Shown here: piece by piece, positions 43,053-50,903 of the stretch | Layout of the letters: each line of letters begins with the position of its first letter | Numbering within the stretch: position 1 is the first letter of the stretch | NCBI RefSeq assembly: GCF_019799925.1 | Contig: NZ_JABGCG010000009.1 | Span: 1-64,000, forward strand | Direction: 5' to 3' | DNA: 64,000 nucleotides | Origin: Blastococcus sp. CPCC 205250 | GTDB taxonomy: Bacteria > Actinomycetota > Actinomycetes > Mycobacteriales > Geodermatophilaceae | Notes under the pieces: generated by a model | What the model was told of the DNA's origin: nothing | Databases searched by the model: none | The model's input: the letters and a program-made list of their open reading frames with translations, nothing else | Program-made: the position numbers and the translations under genes

Positions 43053-44017
43053 GCGCGGACCCGCTCCTTCTGCACACCGGGGTCGACGACGGGCATCAGG
43101 AGGTCCACGACCAGGCTCATGAGGACGAAGAGGGTGACCGCGATCAGCGAGATGGCCTGCACGACCGGGAAGTCCTGGCGGCTGACGGAGGAGACGAGGA
43201 AGGAGCCGATCCCGTTGATGCCATAGGCGGTCTCCACGACGGCCGTGCCGACGAACAGGGCGGCGACCAGCAGGCCGACGAGGGTGAGCACCGGCCCCAA
43301 CGAGTTGCGGACGACGTGGCGGCGGACGATCGCCGCCGTCCCGATGCCGCGGCTGCGCGCCACCTCGACGTGCTCGCGGCGCAGCTGCTCGGTGAAGCTG
43401 GCCTGTGCCACCCGGGCGAGCACGCCGAAGGCGACCAGTGCCATGGACAGCGCAGGAAGGGTGAGGTGCCAGAGGCGGTCGAGGAAGCCCTCGCCGGCGC
43501 CGGTCACCGGGAACCAGCCCAGCTGCACGGAGAACACCGACAGCAGGACGATCGCCGCGACGAACGGGGGCGTGGCCACGGCCCCGCTGGTGAGCGCCGT
43601 GGTGAACCGGCCCACCGCTCCCCCGCGGACCGCGCCCAGGAGGGCGACGGCCAGGCCGAGCAGGACGGTCAGGGTCGCCGAGTACACGATGAGGGCCACC
43701 GAGATCCCCAGCCTGCTGGACAGCAGCGTGCCGACGCTGTCCTGGTAGACGGTGGAGATCCCGAGGTCACCCCGGAGGACGCCGGCGATCCAGCGCCCGT
43801 AGCTGGTGAGGAACGGGTCGTCGAGCCCGTAGCGCTCCCGCAGGGCCTCGACCTGTTCCGCGCTGAGCCGGCGCCCGCCGGCCAGCGTGGCGGCCTGGTC
43901 GCCGGGCACCAACCGCAACGACCCGTAGATGACGACGGATGCCACGCCGATCGTCAGGACGCCACCGAGCACCCGACGGGCCAGCCATGGACCGATCGAT
44001 CGCGACACCGTCGTCAT
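43049..44017 (-). CDS. Dpp/Opp ABC permease (DppB-like)
   Basis: A 322-aa permease of the DppB/OppB type: N-terminal TM with VLGGVLTIGVASVVIYGSLRLVPGD, the RYGLDDPFLTSYGRWIAGVLRGDLG periplasmic signature, EAA loop REHVEVARSRGIGTAAIVRRHVVRN and C-terminal VDLLMPVVDPGVQ. Begins 19 bp after the binding-protein gene on the same strand. Forms the membrane channel with DppC. Confidence 0.93.
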   Translation of the reverse strand: MTTVSRSIGPWLARRVLGGVLTIGVASVVIYGSLRLVPGDQAATLAGGRRLSAEQVEALRERYGLDDPFLTSYGRWIAGVLRGDLGISTVYQDSVGTLLSSRLGISVALIVYSATLTVLLGLAVALLGAVRGGAVGRFTTALTSGAVATPPFVAAIVLLSVFSVQLGWFPVTGAGEGFLDRLWHLTLPALSMALVAFGVLARVAQASFTEQLRREHVEVARSRGIGTAAIVRRHVVRNSLGPVLTLVGLLVAALFVGTAVVETAYGINGIGSFLVSSVSRQDFPVVQAISLIAVTLFVLMSLVVDLLMPVVDPGVQKERVRA

Positions 44018-44036
44018 CCCCTCGTGGGCCGGTCGC

Positions 44037-45692
44037 TCACTCGCCGCCGAGCGCGGCGAGCCAGGGCGTGTACCGGTAGGTCTCGCGGGGCGCGAGCCCG
44101 GTCAGCTCCGGGCCGTGGTAGACCGCCGTGGGCAGCGAGACGATCGGGATGACGATGTCCTGCTCGAGGATGATCGCCTGGGCCCGGGCCACCAGCTCGG
44201 CCCTCTCGGTGTCGTCGACGGTCCCCAGCGCCTCACCGATGAGCGCGTCGTACTCCGGGTCGCTCCAGCCGGCGAAGTTGTAGAAGTTGCCCGTGGTGAA
44301 GAACTGGTAGTAGGCCAGGGGCTCCGGGTAGTCCAGATACCCGACGGAGAGCAGGGCGTCGAATCCCTCGCGCGCCTGGGGGGAGGCGAACAGGGCGCCG
44401 AACTCCGGCGGCGTGAGCGGCCGCAACTGCACGTTCATGCCGGCCTGGTTGGCCGCGTCGGCGATGGCGGTCGCCGCGCGGGTGTCCTCGTCGGCGGCGG
44501 CGAGGTAGGCCAGGACCAGTTCCTCGGAGGCCCGCGGCGTCTGGCTCACCAGTTCCGCGACCCGATCGAGGTCCTGCGCCGGCTGGGGCAGCTCCTCGTA
44601 GGCCTCCTGGAAGACGTCCTCCGCGTAGCCGTACGCCGTGGGGGGCACGACTGCCCGCAGGTGCTCGGCCGTGCCGCGGTAGACCGACTCGCTGATGCCC
44701 TCGTAGTCGATCGCCGCCTGGAGGGCGTCGCGGACCGCCGGGTCACCCATCGGCCCGGTGAGGTCGGTGGCGCTGATGAAGAAGTTCTGCAGGCTCTCGC
44801 CGAACAGCAGGTCGCCCTCCTCGCTCAGCTGGTCGAAGCCTGCCGTCGGGACGATCCACTGGCCGTCGGTCTCGCCGCTGCGCAGCGACGCCACCTGGGC
44901 GGAGGGATCCGTGACGAAGGTGAAGGTCACGGACTCCACCAGGGGCTCGGCCTCGGAGTTCCACCAGTCGTCGTTGCGGGTCAGCTCGATGCTCTGCCCC
45001 TGGTCCCAGGCGGCGAACTCGTACGCCCCGGTGCACATGACACCGGCGCCGGCCGAACCGAAGGCGGGGCCGGCAGCCTCGGCGGTGGCCCGCTCCACCA
45101 CCGTGAACGCCGGCAGCGCGAAGAAGTTGTCGACCATGGGGTCGGGCCCGGTCAGCCTCAGGGTCACCTCGTCCGGCGCGGTGGCCGTGATCGACTCGAA
45201 GTTGACCGCCCAGGCCGCCCACGGCGAGGCGAGCGCCGGATCCAGGATGCGGGTGACGCTGTACACGACGTCGTCGGCGGTCACCGGGTTGCCGTTCCAG
45301 AAGGTGGCGCCCTCGCGCAGCGTGAAGACATAGGTCAGGTCGTCGGGGTGCTCGACCGACTCGGCCAGTGCGGGTTGCAGCCCGTAGTCCTCGTCGAAGG
45401 TGAACAGCCCCTCGCACATGTTGCTGACGACGGTGCTGATGCTCTCCACAGCGGACTGCGCCGGGTCGAGGATCGGCGGCTCCCCCGTCGGGAGGTTCCA
45501 CGTGATGCCCTCGACCGGGGTCGCCGCGGCCGGGACGTCGGACGTGTACTCGGCATCGAACTGGCGCTGGTCGCCACCGCCTCCACCCGCGCTGCCGCCG
45601 CAGGCGGCGGTCGCGGCGGCGAGCAGGGCGGTGGCGGCCAGGGCCGTGCCCCGGCTCCGGGGGGCGGTGAGCGTGGCGGGCGTCGAGTGCAT
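44037..45692 (-). CDS. Peptide/nickel-type (SBP_bac_5) ABC substrate-binding lipoprotein
   Basis: A 551-aa receptor. Lipoprotein signal peptide of 30 residues with a terminal TAAC lipobox (Cys31), a Gly-rich linker, then the two-lobed Dpp/Opp-type fold (ILDPAQSAVESISTVVSNMCEGLF, FTLREGATFWNGNPVTADDVVYSV). First gene of the leftward operon binding protein, permeases, ATPases, FAD oxidase, CocE hydrolase, DUF3237, so the ligand is probably an amine- or amide-containing compound processed by these enzymes. ATG at 45692 has CGGAG 8 nt upstream. Confidence 0.92.
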   Translation of the reverse strand: MHSTPATLTAPRSRGTALAATALLAAATAACGGSAGGGGGDQRQFDAEYTSDVPAAATPVEGITWNLPTGEPPILDPAQSAVESISTVVSNMCEGLFTFDEDYGLQPALAESVEHPDDLTYVFTLREGATFWNGNPVTADDVVYSVTRILDPALASPWAAWAVNFESITATAPDEVTLRLTGPDPMVDNFFALPAFTVVERATAEAAGPAFGSAGAGVMCTGAYEFAAWDQGQSIELTRNDDWWNSEAEPLVESVTFTFVTDPSAQVASLRSGETDGQWIVPTAGFDQLSEEGDLLFGESLQNFFISATDLTGPMGDPAVRDALQAAIDYEGISESVYRGTAEHLRAVVPPTAYGYAEDVFQEAYEELPQPAQDLDRVAELVSQTPRASEELVLAYLAAADEDTRAATAIADAANQAGMNVQLRPLTPPEFGALFASPQAREGFDALLSVGYLDYPEPLAYYQFFTTGNFYNFAGWSDPEYDALIGEALGTVDDTERAELVARAQAIILEQDIVIPIVSLPTAVYHGPELTGLAPRETYRYTPWLAALGGE

Positions 45693-45716
45693 CGGTGTCT
45701 CCGCTCGGATGGAGGC

Positions 45717-45735
45717 GGACCAAGTCGGATGGTCC
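45717..45735. promoter_or_regulatory. Inverted repeat in the binding-protein/amidase divergent region
   Basis: GGACCA (45717-45722) and TGGTCC (45730-45735) are perfect arms around 7 bp in the 201-bp divergent gap, 25 bp before the binding-protein start. Candidate operator coordinating importer and amidase; no regulator gene is adjacent. Confidence 0.4.
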
Positions 45736-45893
45736 ACGCACTACAGCGATTCAAGGAGCCGGTGGCCGCGTCGCCGGCCAACAGAACGTCGGATTCGTCC
45801 GAGGCGGGCGACAGATCGCCCTGTCCGCCGGGCAGGAGCCCACGGACCATGGGGAGGCCGTTGCCCGCCGCCCCCGTAGTGTCCAGGAGAGCC

Positions 45894-47333
45894 ATGTCCG
45901 ACGCCCGTCCGACCGCCCCGTCCTCCGACGAGCTGTGGCGGTGGTCCGCGGCCCGGCTCGCCGAGGGGATCGCCGCCGGGGACATCAGCTCGCGCGAGGC
46001 GGTGACCAGCTGCCTGGAGCGCATCGACGCCGTGAACCCGACGGTGAACGCGCTGGTCGACGTCTACGCCGACGAGGCGCTGGAGGCTGCCGACCTCGCC
46101 GATCGCATGGTGCTGCACGGGCGGTCCCTCGGCCCCCTGCACGGGGTGCCGTCCTCGGTGAAGGTCAACACCGACGAGGCGGGCAGGGCGACCACCGGTG
46201 GGGTGGCCGCGCACGCCGGCATGATCGCCGCTCAGGACAGCGCCAGCGCCGCCGCACTGCGCCGCGCCGGCGCGGTCCTCGTCGGCCGCAGCAACGTGCC
46301 GGCCTTCTCCATGCGCTGGATGAGCGACAACGAGCTGCACGGTCGCACGCTGAACCCGTGGGACGCCGGCCGGACCCCCGGTGGCTCCAGCGGGGGTGCA
46401 GCTGCCGCGGTGGCCGGCGGGATGGTGCCCGTCGCGCACGGCAACGACATCGGTGGCTCCATCCGCTACCCGGCCTACGCCTGCGGGATCACCGGGCTGC
46501 GCCCGACCGTGGGCCGCCTGGCGTCCTCGGGGATGGAGGGCATGGACGTGCCCATGTCGGCGCACCTGTTCGCCGTCGAGGGGCCCCTGGCCCGCTCGGT
46601 CGCCGACCTCCGGCTGGGCTACGAGGCCCTGCGGGGCCACGACCCGCGGGACGCGTTCTACGCCCACGGTGCCGCGGCGCCGGTGTCGTCCCGTGCCAGG
46701 TCCGTCGCCCTCGTGCGCACCGTCGGCGTCGTCGACCCCACCCCGGCCGTGGACGCCGCGCTGGACCAGGCCGCCGCCGCGCTGCGCGACGCGGGCTACG
46801 AGGTGGAGGAGGTCGACCTGCCGCTGCTCGCCGAGGCGTACCGGCTCTGGTACCTGCTCGCCATCGAGGACCTGCGCGCCATCCGGCCGATGATGGACGC
46901 GCTCGGGGGGAAGAGCCTCCAGATCGCCATGGAGGGCGTCTACGCCACCGCGGCGGACTGGTGGGGTCCGGCGCCGACCCTCCAGGACTACATCGCGGGC
47001 TGGGCCCGGCGGAACTCCCTGGTGGTGCAGCTGGCCAGGTTCATGGAGCGGTATCCCCTCGTCCTCCTCCCCGTCTCGGCGGAGCAGGCGCTCGAGCAGG
47101 ACGCAGATCTCGCCGGCGCGGACGAGGCCCGCCGCCTCGCAGCGGTGCAATGGCCGCTCATGGCCGTCCCCGCGCTCGGCTTCCCCGCGATCTCGGTGCC
47201 CACGGGGGTGGCCGGCGGCCTGCCCACCGGGGTCCAGCTCCTCGGTCGCCGGTTCGACGAGGCGGGGCTGTTCGACGCGGCGGCGGCGGTCGAGACCCGT
47301 GCCGGGCGGTTCACCCCGATCGACCCGCGCTGA
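45894..47333 (+). CDS. Amidase-signature family hydrolase
   Basis: A 479-aa amidase. The Ser-cisSer-Lys triad is visible: Lys90 (SSVK), Ser in GGSSGG (165-166) and Ser189 in GNDIGGSIR. Hydrolyses an amide to acid and ammonia in the cytoplasm; side-chain specificity is not predictable. ATG at 45894 has AGGAGA 5 nt upstream. Divergent from the importer/oxidase/CocE operon, which suggests that the imported compound contains an amide bond. Confidence 0.92.
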   Translation: MSDARPTAPSSDELWRWSAARLAEGIAAGDISSREAVTSCLERIDAVNPTVNALVDVYADEALEAADLADRMVLHGRSLGPLHGVPSSVKVNTDEAGRATTGGVAAHAGMIAAQDSASAAALRRAGAVLVGRSNVPAFSMRWMSDNELHGRTLNPWDAGRTPGGSSGGAAAAVAGGMVPVAHGNDIGGSIRYPAYACGITGLRPTVGRLASSGMEGMDVPMSAHLFAVEGPLARSVADLRLGYEALRGHDPRDAFYAHGAAAPVSSRARSVALVRTVGVVDPTPAVDAALDQAAAALRDAGYEVEEVDLPLLAEAYRLWYLLAIEDLRAIRPMMDALGGKSLQIAMEGVYATAADWWGPAPTLQDYIAGWARRNSLVVQLARFMERYPLVLLPVSAEQALEQDADLAGADEARRLAAVQWPLMAVPALGFPAISVPTGVAGGLPTGVQLLGRRFDEAGLFDAAAAVETRAGRFTPIDPR

Positions 47334-47414
47334 CCGCCGGTCGGACGCGGCGGCGATCGGACTCCGGCCGGTCCGCGCTGCCGCTCCGGCCGGCGGGCGG
47401 GCCCTGGCCGGCGC

Positions 47415-48035
47415 TCAGACCCGCCCGGCGCCGGCCGCGGCCCGGTGCTGCGACCGGGCCCGGTCGGGGTAGGAGGCGGAGAAGGCGATCAGCCCCCAGA
47501 TGACGGCGATCGGCACCACCCAGTCGAGCAGCAGCTCGGCGAGGTGGGCCGACGACCGGCTGGTCGCGTGGTCGTCCAGGAGGGTGACGAGGACGCCGGC
47601 CAGCCCGATGCCGACCAGCCCCGCTCCCCAGGCGGCGCTGAGGACCCCGTTGATCGACCGGAAGGTCGGCGTCGTCCAGTACTCGCGCGGCGTGGACTGC
47701 CGTGCGTACTCCTCGGTGAACGGCCGGGAGGAGGCGGTCACGAGGACGAAGAGACCGAGGACGACACCCACCAGCGGCCTCCCCCACGTGGAGAGCCAGT
47801 CGTCCACCGCGCCGTCCCCGGCGAAGCCCACGACGGCGATGCCGGCGAACAGGACCAGGGAGACCCCGTCCAGGGTCTGCGGCCCGTGCCGGCGCCGCGC
47901 CACTGTCAGGGAGACGAGGGTCATCGCGACGGCGACCACGGCGCTCCAGGCGACGGCGTCCGCGGCCATCCGGTCGGCGACGACGGTGAAGGCGATCCAC
48001 GGCACGAACCCGGCGACGAGCGGGAGGGGCGTCAT
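47415..48035 (-). CDS. Polytopic membrane protein of unknown function
   Basis: A 206-aa integral membrane protein with about six hydrophobic segments (starting MTPLPLVAGFVPWIAFTVV) and a conserved-looking cytoplasmic loop, RPFTEEYARQSTPREYWTTPTFRSINGVLS (about 103-132). I do not recognise a characterised family. The promoter element upstream (TTGGA direct repeats at 48060-48077 and nAnnnT at 48043-48048) would place the transcript start at or next to the ATG, so the mRNA is probably leaderless. Likely member of the BTAD regulon described at 50904. Confidence 0.75.
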   Translation of the reverse strand: MTPLPLVAGFVPWIAFTVVADRMAADAVAWSAVVAVAMTLVSLTVARRRHGPQTLDGVSLVLFAGIAVVGFAGDGAVDDWLSTWGRPLVGVVLGLFVLVTASSRPFTEEYARQSTPREYWTTPTFRSINGVLSAAWGAGLVGIGLAGVLVTLLDDHATSRSSAHLAELLLDWVVPIAVIWGLIAFSASYPDRARSQHRAAAGAGRV

Positions 48036-48042
48036 GGCCGGC

Positions 48043-48077
48043 AGCCTCCCGCCGGGCAGTCCAACCGCGGTCCAACC
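48043..48077 (-). promoter_or_regulatory. SARP-type promoter A: TTGGA direct repeat plus spaced -10
   Basis: Read leftward: GGTTGGA-CCGC-GGTTGGA (48077-48060), two identical heptamers separated by 4 bp (11-bp period), then 11 bp, then GAGGCT (48048-48043). The start codon at 48035 is about where transcription should begin. Confidence 0.75.
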
Positions 48078-48118
48078 GTTCCCCGCCGGCAGGGTCGGGG
48101 CCGGCCCGCGACGGCGGC

Positions 48119-49372
48119 TCACACCTGCTGCTCGTCGAGCCACCGGTCGAGTGCCGGCAGCGCCAGGTAGGCGATCGTCGCGTGGGTCGCGTGGTCGAGC
48201 ACCCGGAGGTGGACGTCGTCCCCGCGCTGCCGGGCGGCGTGCACGAACGCCTCCGTGTCGGCCGGCAGCACCAGCTCGTCCTCGGCGCCCTGCGCGATGA
48301 AGACCGGCGCGGCGACGGCGCGCGAGCCCGCCGAGTTCTCCCGCAGCAGCGTGGCCCACGGCTCCGTGGTGGTCGGGTCGACGCGGAAGAAGTCCCCGAC
48401 CAGCGGCTCGCCGATCCGGTGCAGTTCGCCGAGGTGCGCCAGCAGGCACAGCCGGTTCATCCGGGGCAGCGCCTCGACGGCGGCGGGGGTCAGCACGGTG
48501 TCCAGCCGCGCGGCCGGCTCGGTGGGCCCGTAGACCGAGGCGTAGGCCGGGAAGGCGTAGGAGCCGATCGTGACGCCGGAGACGTCGTCGAGGTGCGAGC
48601 GCACGAGCGCGGTCAGGTCGGCCGCCGGGGCGGCCGCGGCCACCGCGAGGACCTGCAGCTCGGGCGCGTAGTCGGGCTGCTCCTCGGCAGCCATGAGCAC
48701 CGCCTGCCCGCCCTGCGAGTGGCCCCACAGCACGACCCGGCTGCCGGCCTGGGCGCCGTCCAGCGACCGGGCCGCGCGCACCGCGTCCAGGACGGTGTGC
48801 GCGGCGGTCGCACCGACCAGGTAGGAGTCCGGGCCGTCGGTGCCCATCCCGGCGTAGTCGGTGGCCACGACGGTGTACCCGCGGTCGAGCATCATCCGCA
48901 TCCCCTCGATGCCGATGAAGGGGTCGAACCCCCGCGAGGGGGCGCAGGTGGCGGCGGTCCCGGTCGTCGGGTGTCCCCACGCCAGCACCGTGCGCCCGCC
49001 GGCCGGGGCCGCACCCAGCGGCGTGACCACCACCCCCGTCACCACGAGGGGCTGCCCGGCGAGGTCGGTGGACCGGTACATGACCCGCCAGGCCCGCGCC
49101 CCGGCCGGCGTCCCCTGGAGCGCCTCGCTCCGCACGATCGTGCCGGGGGCGCCGTCCTCCGCGCCCTCGGGTCGCTCGTAGAAGGCGGCGAGGTCCGAGC
49201 GCTCGGCGGCGTCGCCGAGCACCCGGGGACCCTCGAGGACGACCAGCACGCCGGCCAGCGCGAGGACGGCGACCGCCGCGGTCCGCGCGATCCGGCGCAG
49301 TCGGGACCGCGGGCGCGCTCGCCGCCGGACGGCGTCGCCGGCGTCGTGCTCGGCTGGTGGTTCGGTTCCCAT
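48119..49372 (-). CDS. Secreted or anchored lipase-like alpha/beta hydrolase
   Basis: A 417-aa hydrolase. Arg-rich N-terminus and a hydrophobic segment (TAAVAVLALAGVLVVLEG, about 31-48) form a signal peptide or anchor. VVATDYAGMGTDGP, then LWGHSQGGQAVL nucleophile elbow near residue 215, FIAQGAEDELVLPADTEAFV near 365 (acid) and LDHATHATIAYL (His) match the secretory lipase (LIP)/triacylglycerol-lipase type. Probably acts outside the membrane on lipids or esters. Preceded by one of the paired TTGGA-repeat promoters and divergent from the antiporter gene. Confidence 0.85.
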   Translation of the reverse strand: MGTEPPAEHDAGDAVRRRARPRSRLRRIARTAAVAVLALAGVLVVLEGPRVLGDAAERSDLAAFYERPEGAEDGAPGTIVRSEALQGTPAGARAWRVMYRSTDLAGQPLVVTGVVVTPLGAAPAGGRTVLAWGHPTTGTAATCAPSRGFDPFIGIEGMRMMLDRGYTVVATDYAGMGTDGPDSYLVGATAAHTVLDAVRAARSLDGAQAGSRVVLWGHSQGGQAVLMAAEEQPDYAPELQVLAVAAAAPAADLTALVRSHLDDVSGVTIGSYAFPAYASVYGPTEPAARLDTVLTPAAVEALPRMNRLCLLAHLGELHRIGEPLVGDFFRVDPTTTEPWATLLRENSAGSRAVAAPVFIAQGAEDELVLPADTEAFVHAARQRGDDVHLRVLDHATHATIAYLALPALDRWLDEQQV

Positions 49373-49406
49373 CGGAGCTCCCGGTCGGCCGGATCAGGTC
49401 ACGGCG

Positions 49407-49441
49407 ACCCTCCCTGCACCGGCTCCAACGGCACTCCAAGC
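49407..49441 (-). promoter_or_regulatory. SARP-type promoter B-left, for the lipase-like gene
   Basis: Read leftward: GCTTGGA-GTGC-CGTTGGA (49441-49424), then exactly 11 bp, then GAGGGT (49412-49407). About 35 bp lie between the putative -10 and the ATG at 49372. Mirror partner of the element at 49469-49503. Confidence 0.78.
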
Positions 49442-49468
49442 GCACCGCCGGCCGGCCGCGGCGGAGCG

Positions 49469-49503
49469 CGTTGGAGTGCCGTTGGACCGGCCGCTGTCAC
49501 GAT
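49469..49503 (+). promoter_or_regulatory. SARP-type promoter B-right, for the antiporter gene
   Basis: CGTTGGA-GTGC-CGTTGGA (49469-49486), two identical heptamers with a 4-bp spacer, then 11 bp, then CACGAT (49498-49503). With B-left it forms a 16-bp perfect inverted repeat (49424-49439 against 49471-49486). Confidence 0.8.
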
Positions 49504-49546
49504 CGGCGCGACGGATGGCCCGGACGGCGGGCCGAGGGGAGCGCCG

Positions 49547-50758
49547 GTGGACGACGTCGTCTCGATCGACACGCTCGCCGCGGTGGCCGGGGTCGCCCTG
49601 GCCGCGGCCGTGCTGGTCGGCCTCCTCCCCCGCCTGCCGTTCCCCCAGGTCGTCCTCCTGCTCGCCGGCGGGATCCTCATCGGACCCGACGTCCTGGCGG
49701 TCGGGACGCCCGCCGACGTCCGGGTGCTCGCCGACGTCGGGCTGGGCTTCGTCTTCCTGCTGGCCGGCTACGAGATCGACCTGCGGCTGTTCCGCGAGGA
49801 CGCCGGACGGCGGGCCCTGGTGTCCTGGGCCGTCTCCCTCGGCCTGGCCGCCGGGGTCGTCGCGGTGCTCGGCGCCGCAGGCCTCGTCGAGGCGTTCCTC
49901 CCCGTCGCCCTGGGACTCACCACGACCGCGCTGGGGACCCTGCTGCCGGTCCTGCGGGAGGCGGGACTCCTCCGCGGCCGGCTGGGACGCCACCTGCTGG
50001 CGACGGGAGGGGTCGGCGAGCTGCTGCCGGTGCTGGTGATCGCGGTCTTCCTCGGCAGCCAGGGCCGCGTCACCGCCCTCGTCTCGCTGGTCGGCGTCGC
50101 CGCTCTGGCGGTCGTGCTCGGGCTGCTGCGGCTCGGGGTCCGCGAGGGCGGCCGGCTCGCCGCCGTCGTCCGGGCCGGCCAGAACGAGACCGCCCAGATC
50201 ACGCTGCGGGCCACGATCCTCCTGCTGCTCGCGCTCGTCGCGGTGACCGACCGCTTCCACCTCGACGCCGTGCTCGGCGCCTTCCTGGCCGGGGTGGTCC
50301 TGCGGCGGTGGGTGGGGACCGCGGCGCCCGTGCTGGAGTCCAAGCTCGACGCCGTCGGTCACGGCTTCTTCGTCCCCCTGTTCTTCGTGTACTCGGGGAT
50401 GAGCCTGGACCTGCGCGCGGTGGCCGGGGCTCCGCTGCTGCTGGCACTGTTCCTCGTCCTCATGCTGGCGGTGCGCGGCGGCCCGGTGCTGGTGGTCTAC
50501 CGCGGGGTGCTCACCTGGCGCGAGCGCTGCCAGACCGCGCTGGTCAGCGCGACCGCGCTCCCCGTCCTCGTCGCACTCACCGAGATCGCGGTGCGCAACG
50601 GCACGATGACCTCCAGGGACGCGGCCGCCCTGGTCGGTGCCGGCGTCGTCACCGTGCTGGTCCTGCCCGCCGTCGTCGTGGTGCTCGGCCGCCGGGCGGC
50701 CGGACTGCCGCACGGCGCGCCGACGCCGACCACGGCTCCGGGGTCCGGACCGGTCTGA
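49547..50758 (+). CDS. Cation:proton antiporter (CPA2 / Na_H_Exchanger family)
   Basis: A 403-aa transporter with about twelve membrane helices. LAGGILIGPDVLA, LGFVFLLAGYEIDLRLF and FFVPLFFVYSGMSLDLRA are the KefB/CPA2 family signatures. No TrkA-N or TrkA-C regulatory domain is attached. Would exchange K+ or Na+ for H+ at the cytoplasmic membrane. GTG at 49547 has GAGGGGAG upstream. Divergent from the lipase-like gene with the mirror-image TTGGA promoters between them; 145 bp upstream of the BTAD regulator on the same strand. Confidence 0.88.
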   Translation: MDDVVSIDTLAAVAGVALAAAVLVGLLPRLPFPQVVLLLAGGILIGPDVLAVGTPADVRVLADVGLGFVFLLAGYEIDLRLFREDAGRRALVSWAVSLGLAAGVVAVLGAAGLVEAFLPVALGLTTTALGTLLPVLREAGLLRGRLGRHLLATGGVGELLPVLVIAVFLGSQGRVTALVSLVGVAALAVVLGLLRLGVREGGRLAAVVRAGQNETAQITLRATILLLLALVAVTDRFHLDAVLGAFLAGVVLRRWVGTAAPVLESKLDAVGHGFFVPLFFVYSGMSLDLRAVAGAPLLLALFLVLMLAVRGGPVLVVYRGVLTWRERCQTALVSATALPVLVALTEIAVRNGTMTSRDAAALVGAGVVTVLVLPAVVVVLGRRAAGLPHGAPTPTTAPGSGPV

Positions 50759-50903
50759 GCACCCCGGCCCCGTCCCCCGTCCGTGTCAGGGGTGGCCGGC
50801 CACCTACCGCGGCGGACCCGGATGCGGTACGCAGTCGTCCGACGACGCACCGGGGAACCGGTGCACCGCGACGCCACGGGGGCGGCTCGCCAGGAGGTCG
50901 ACC

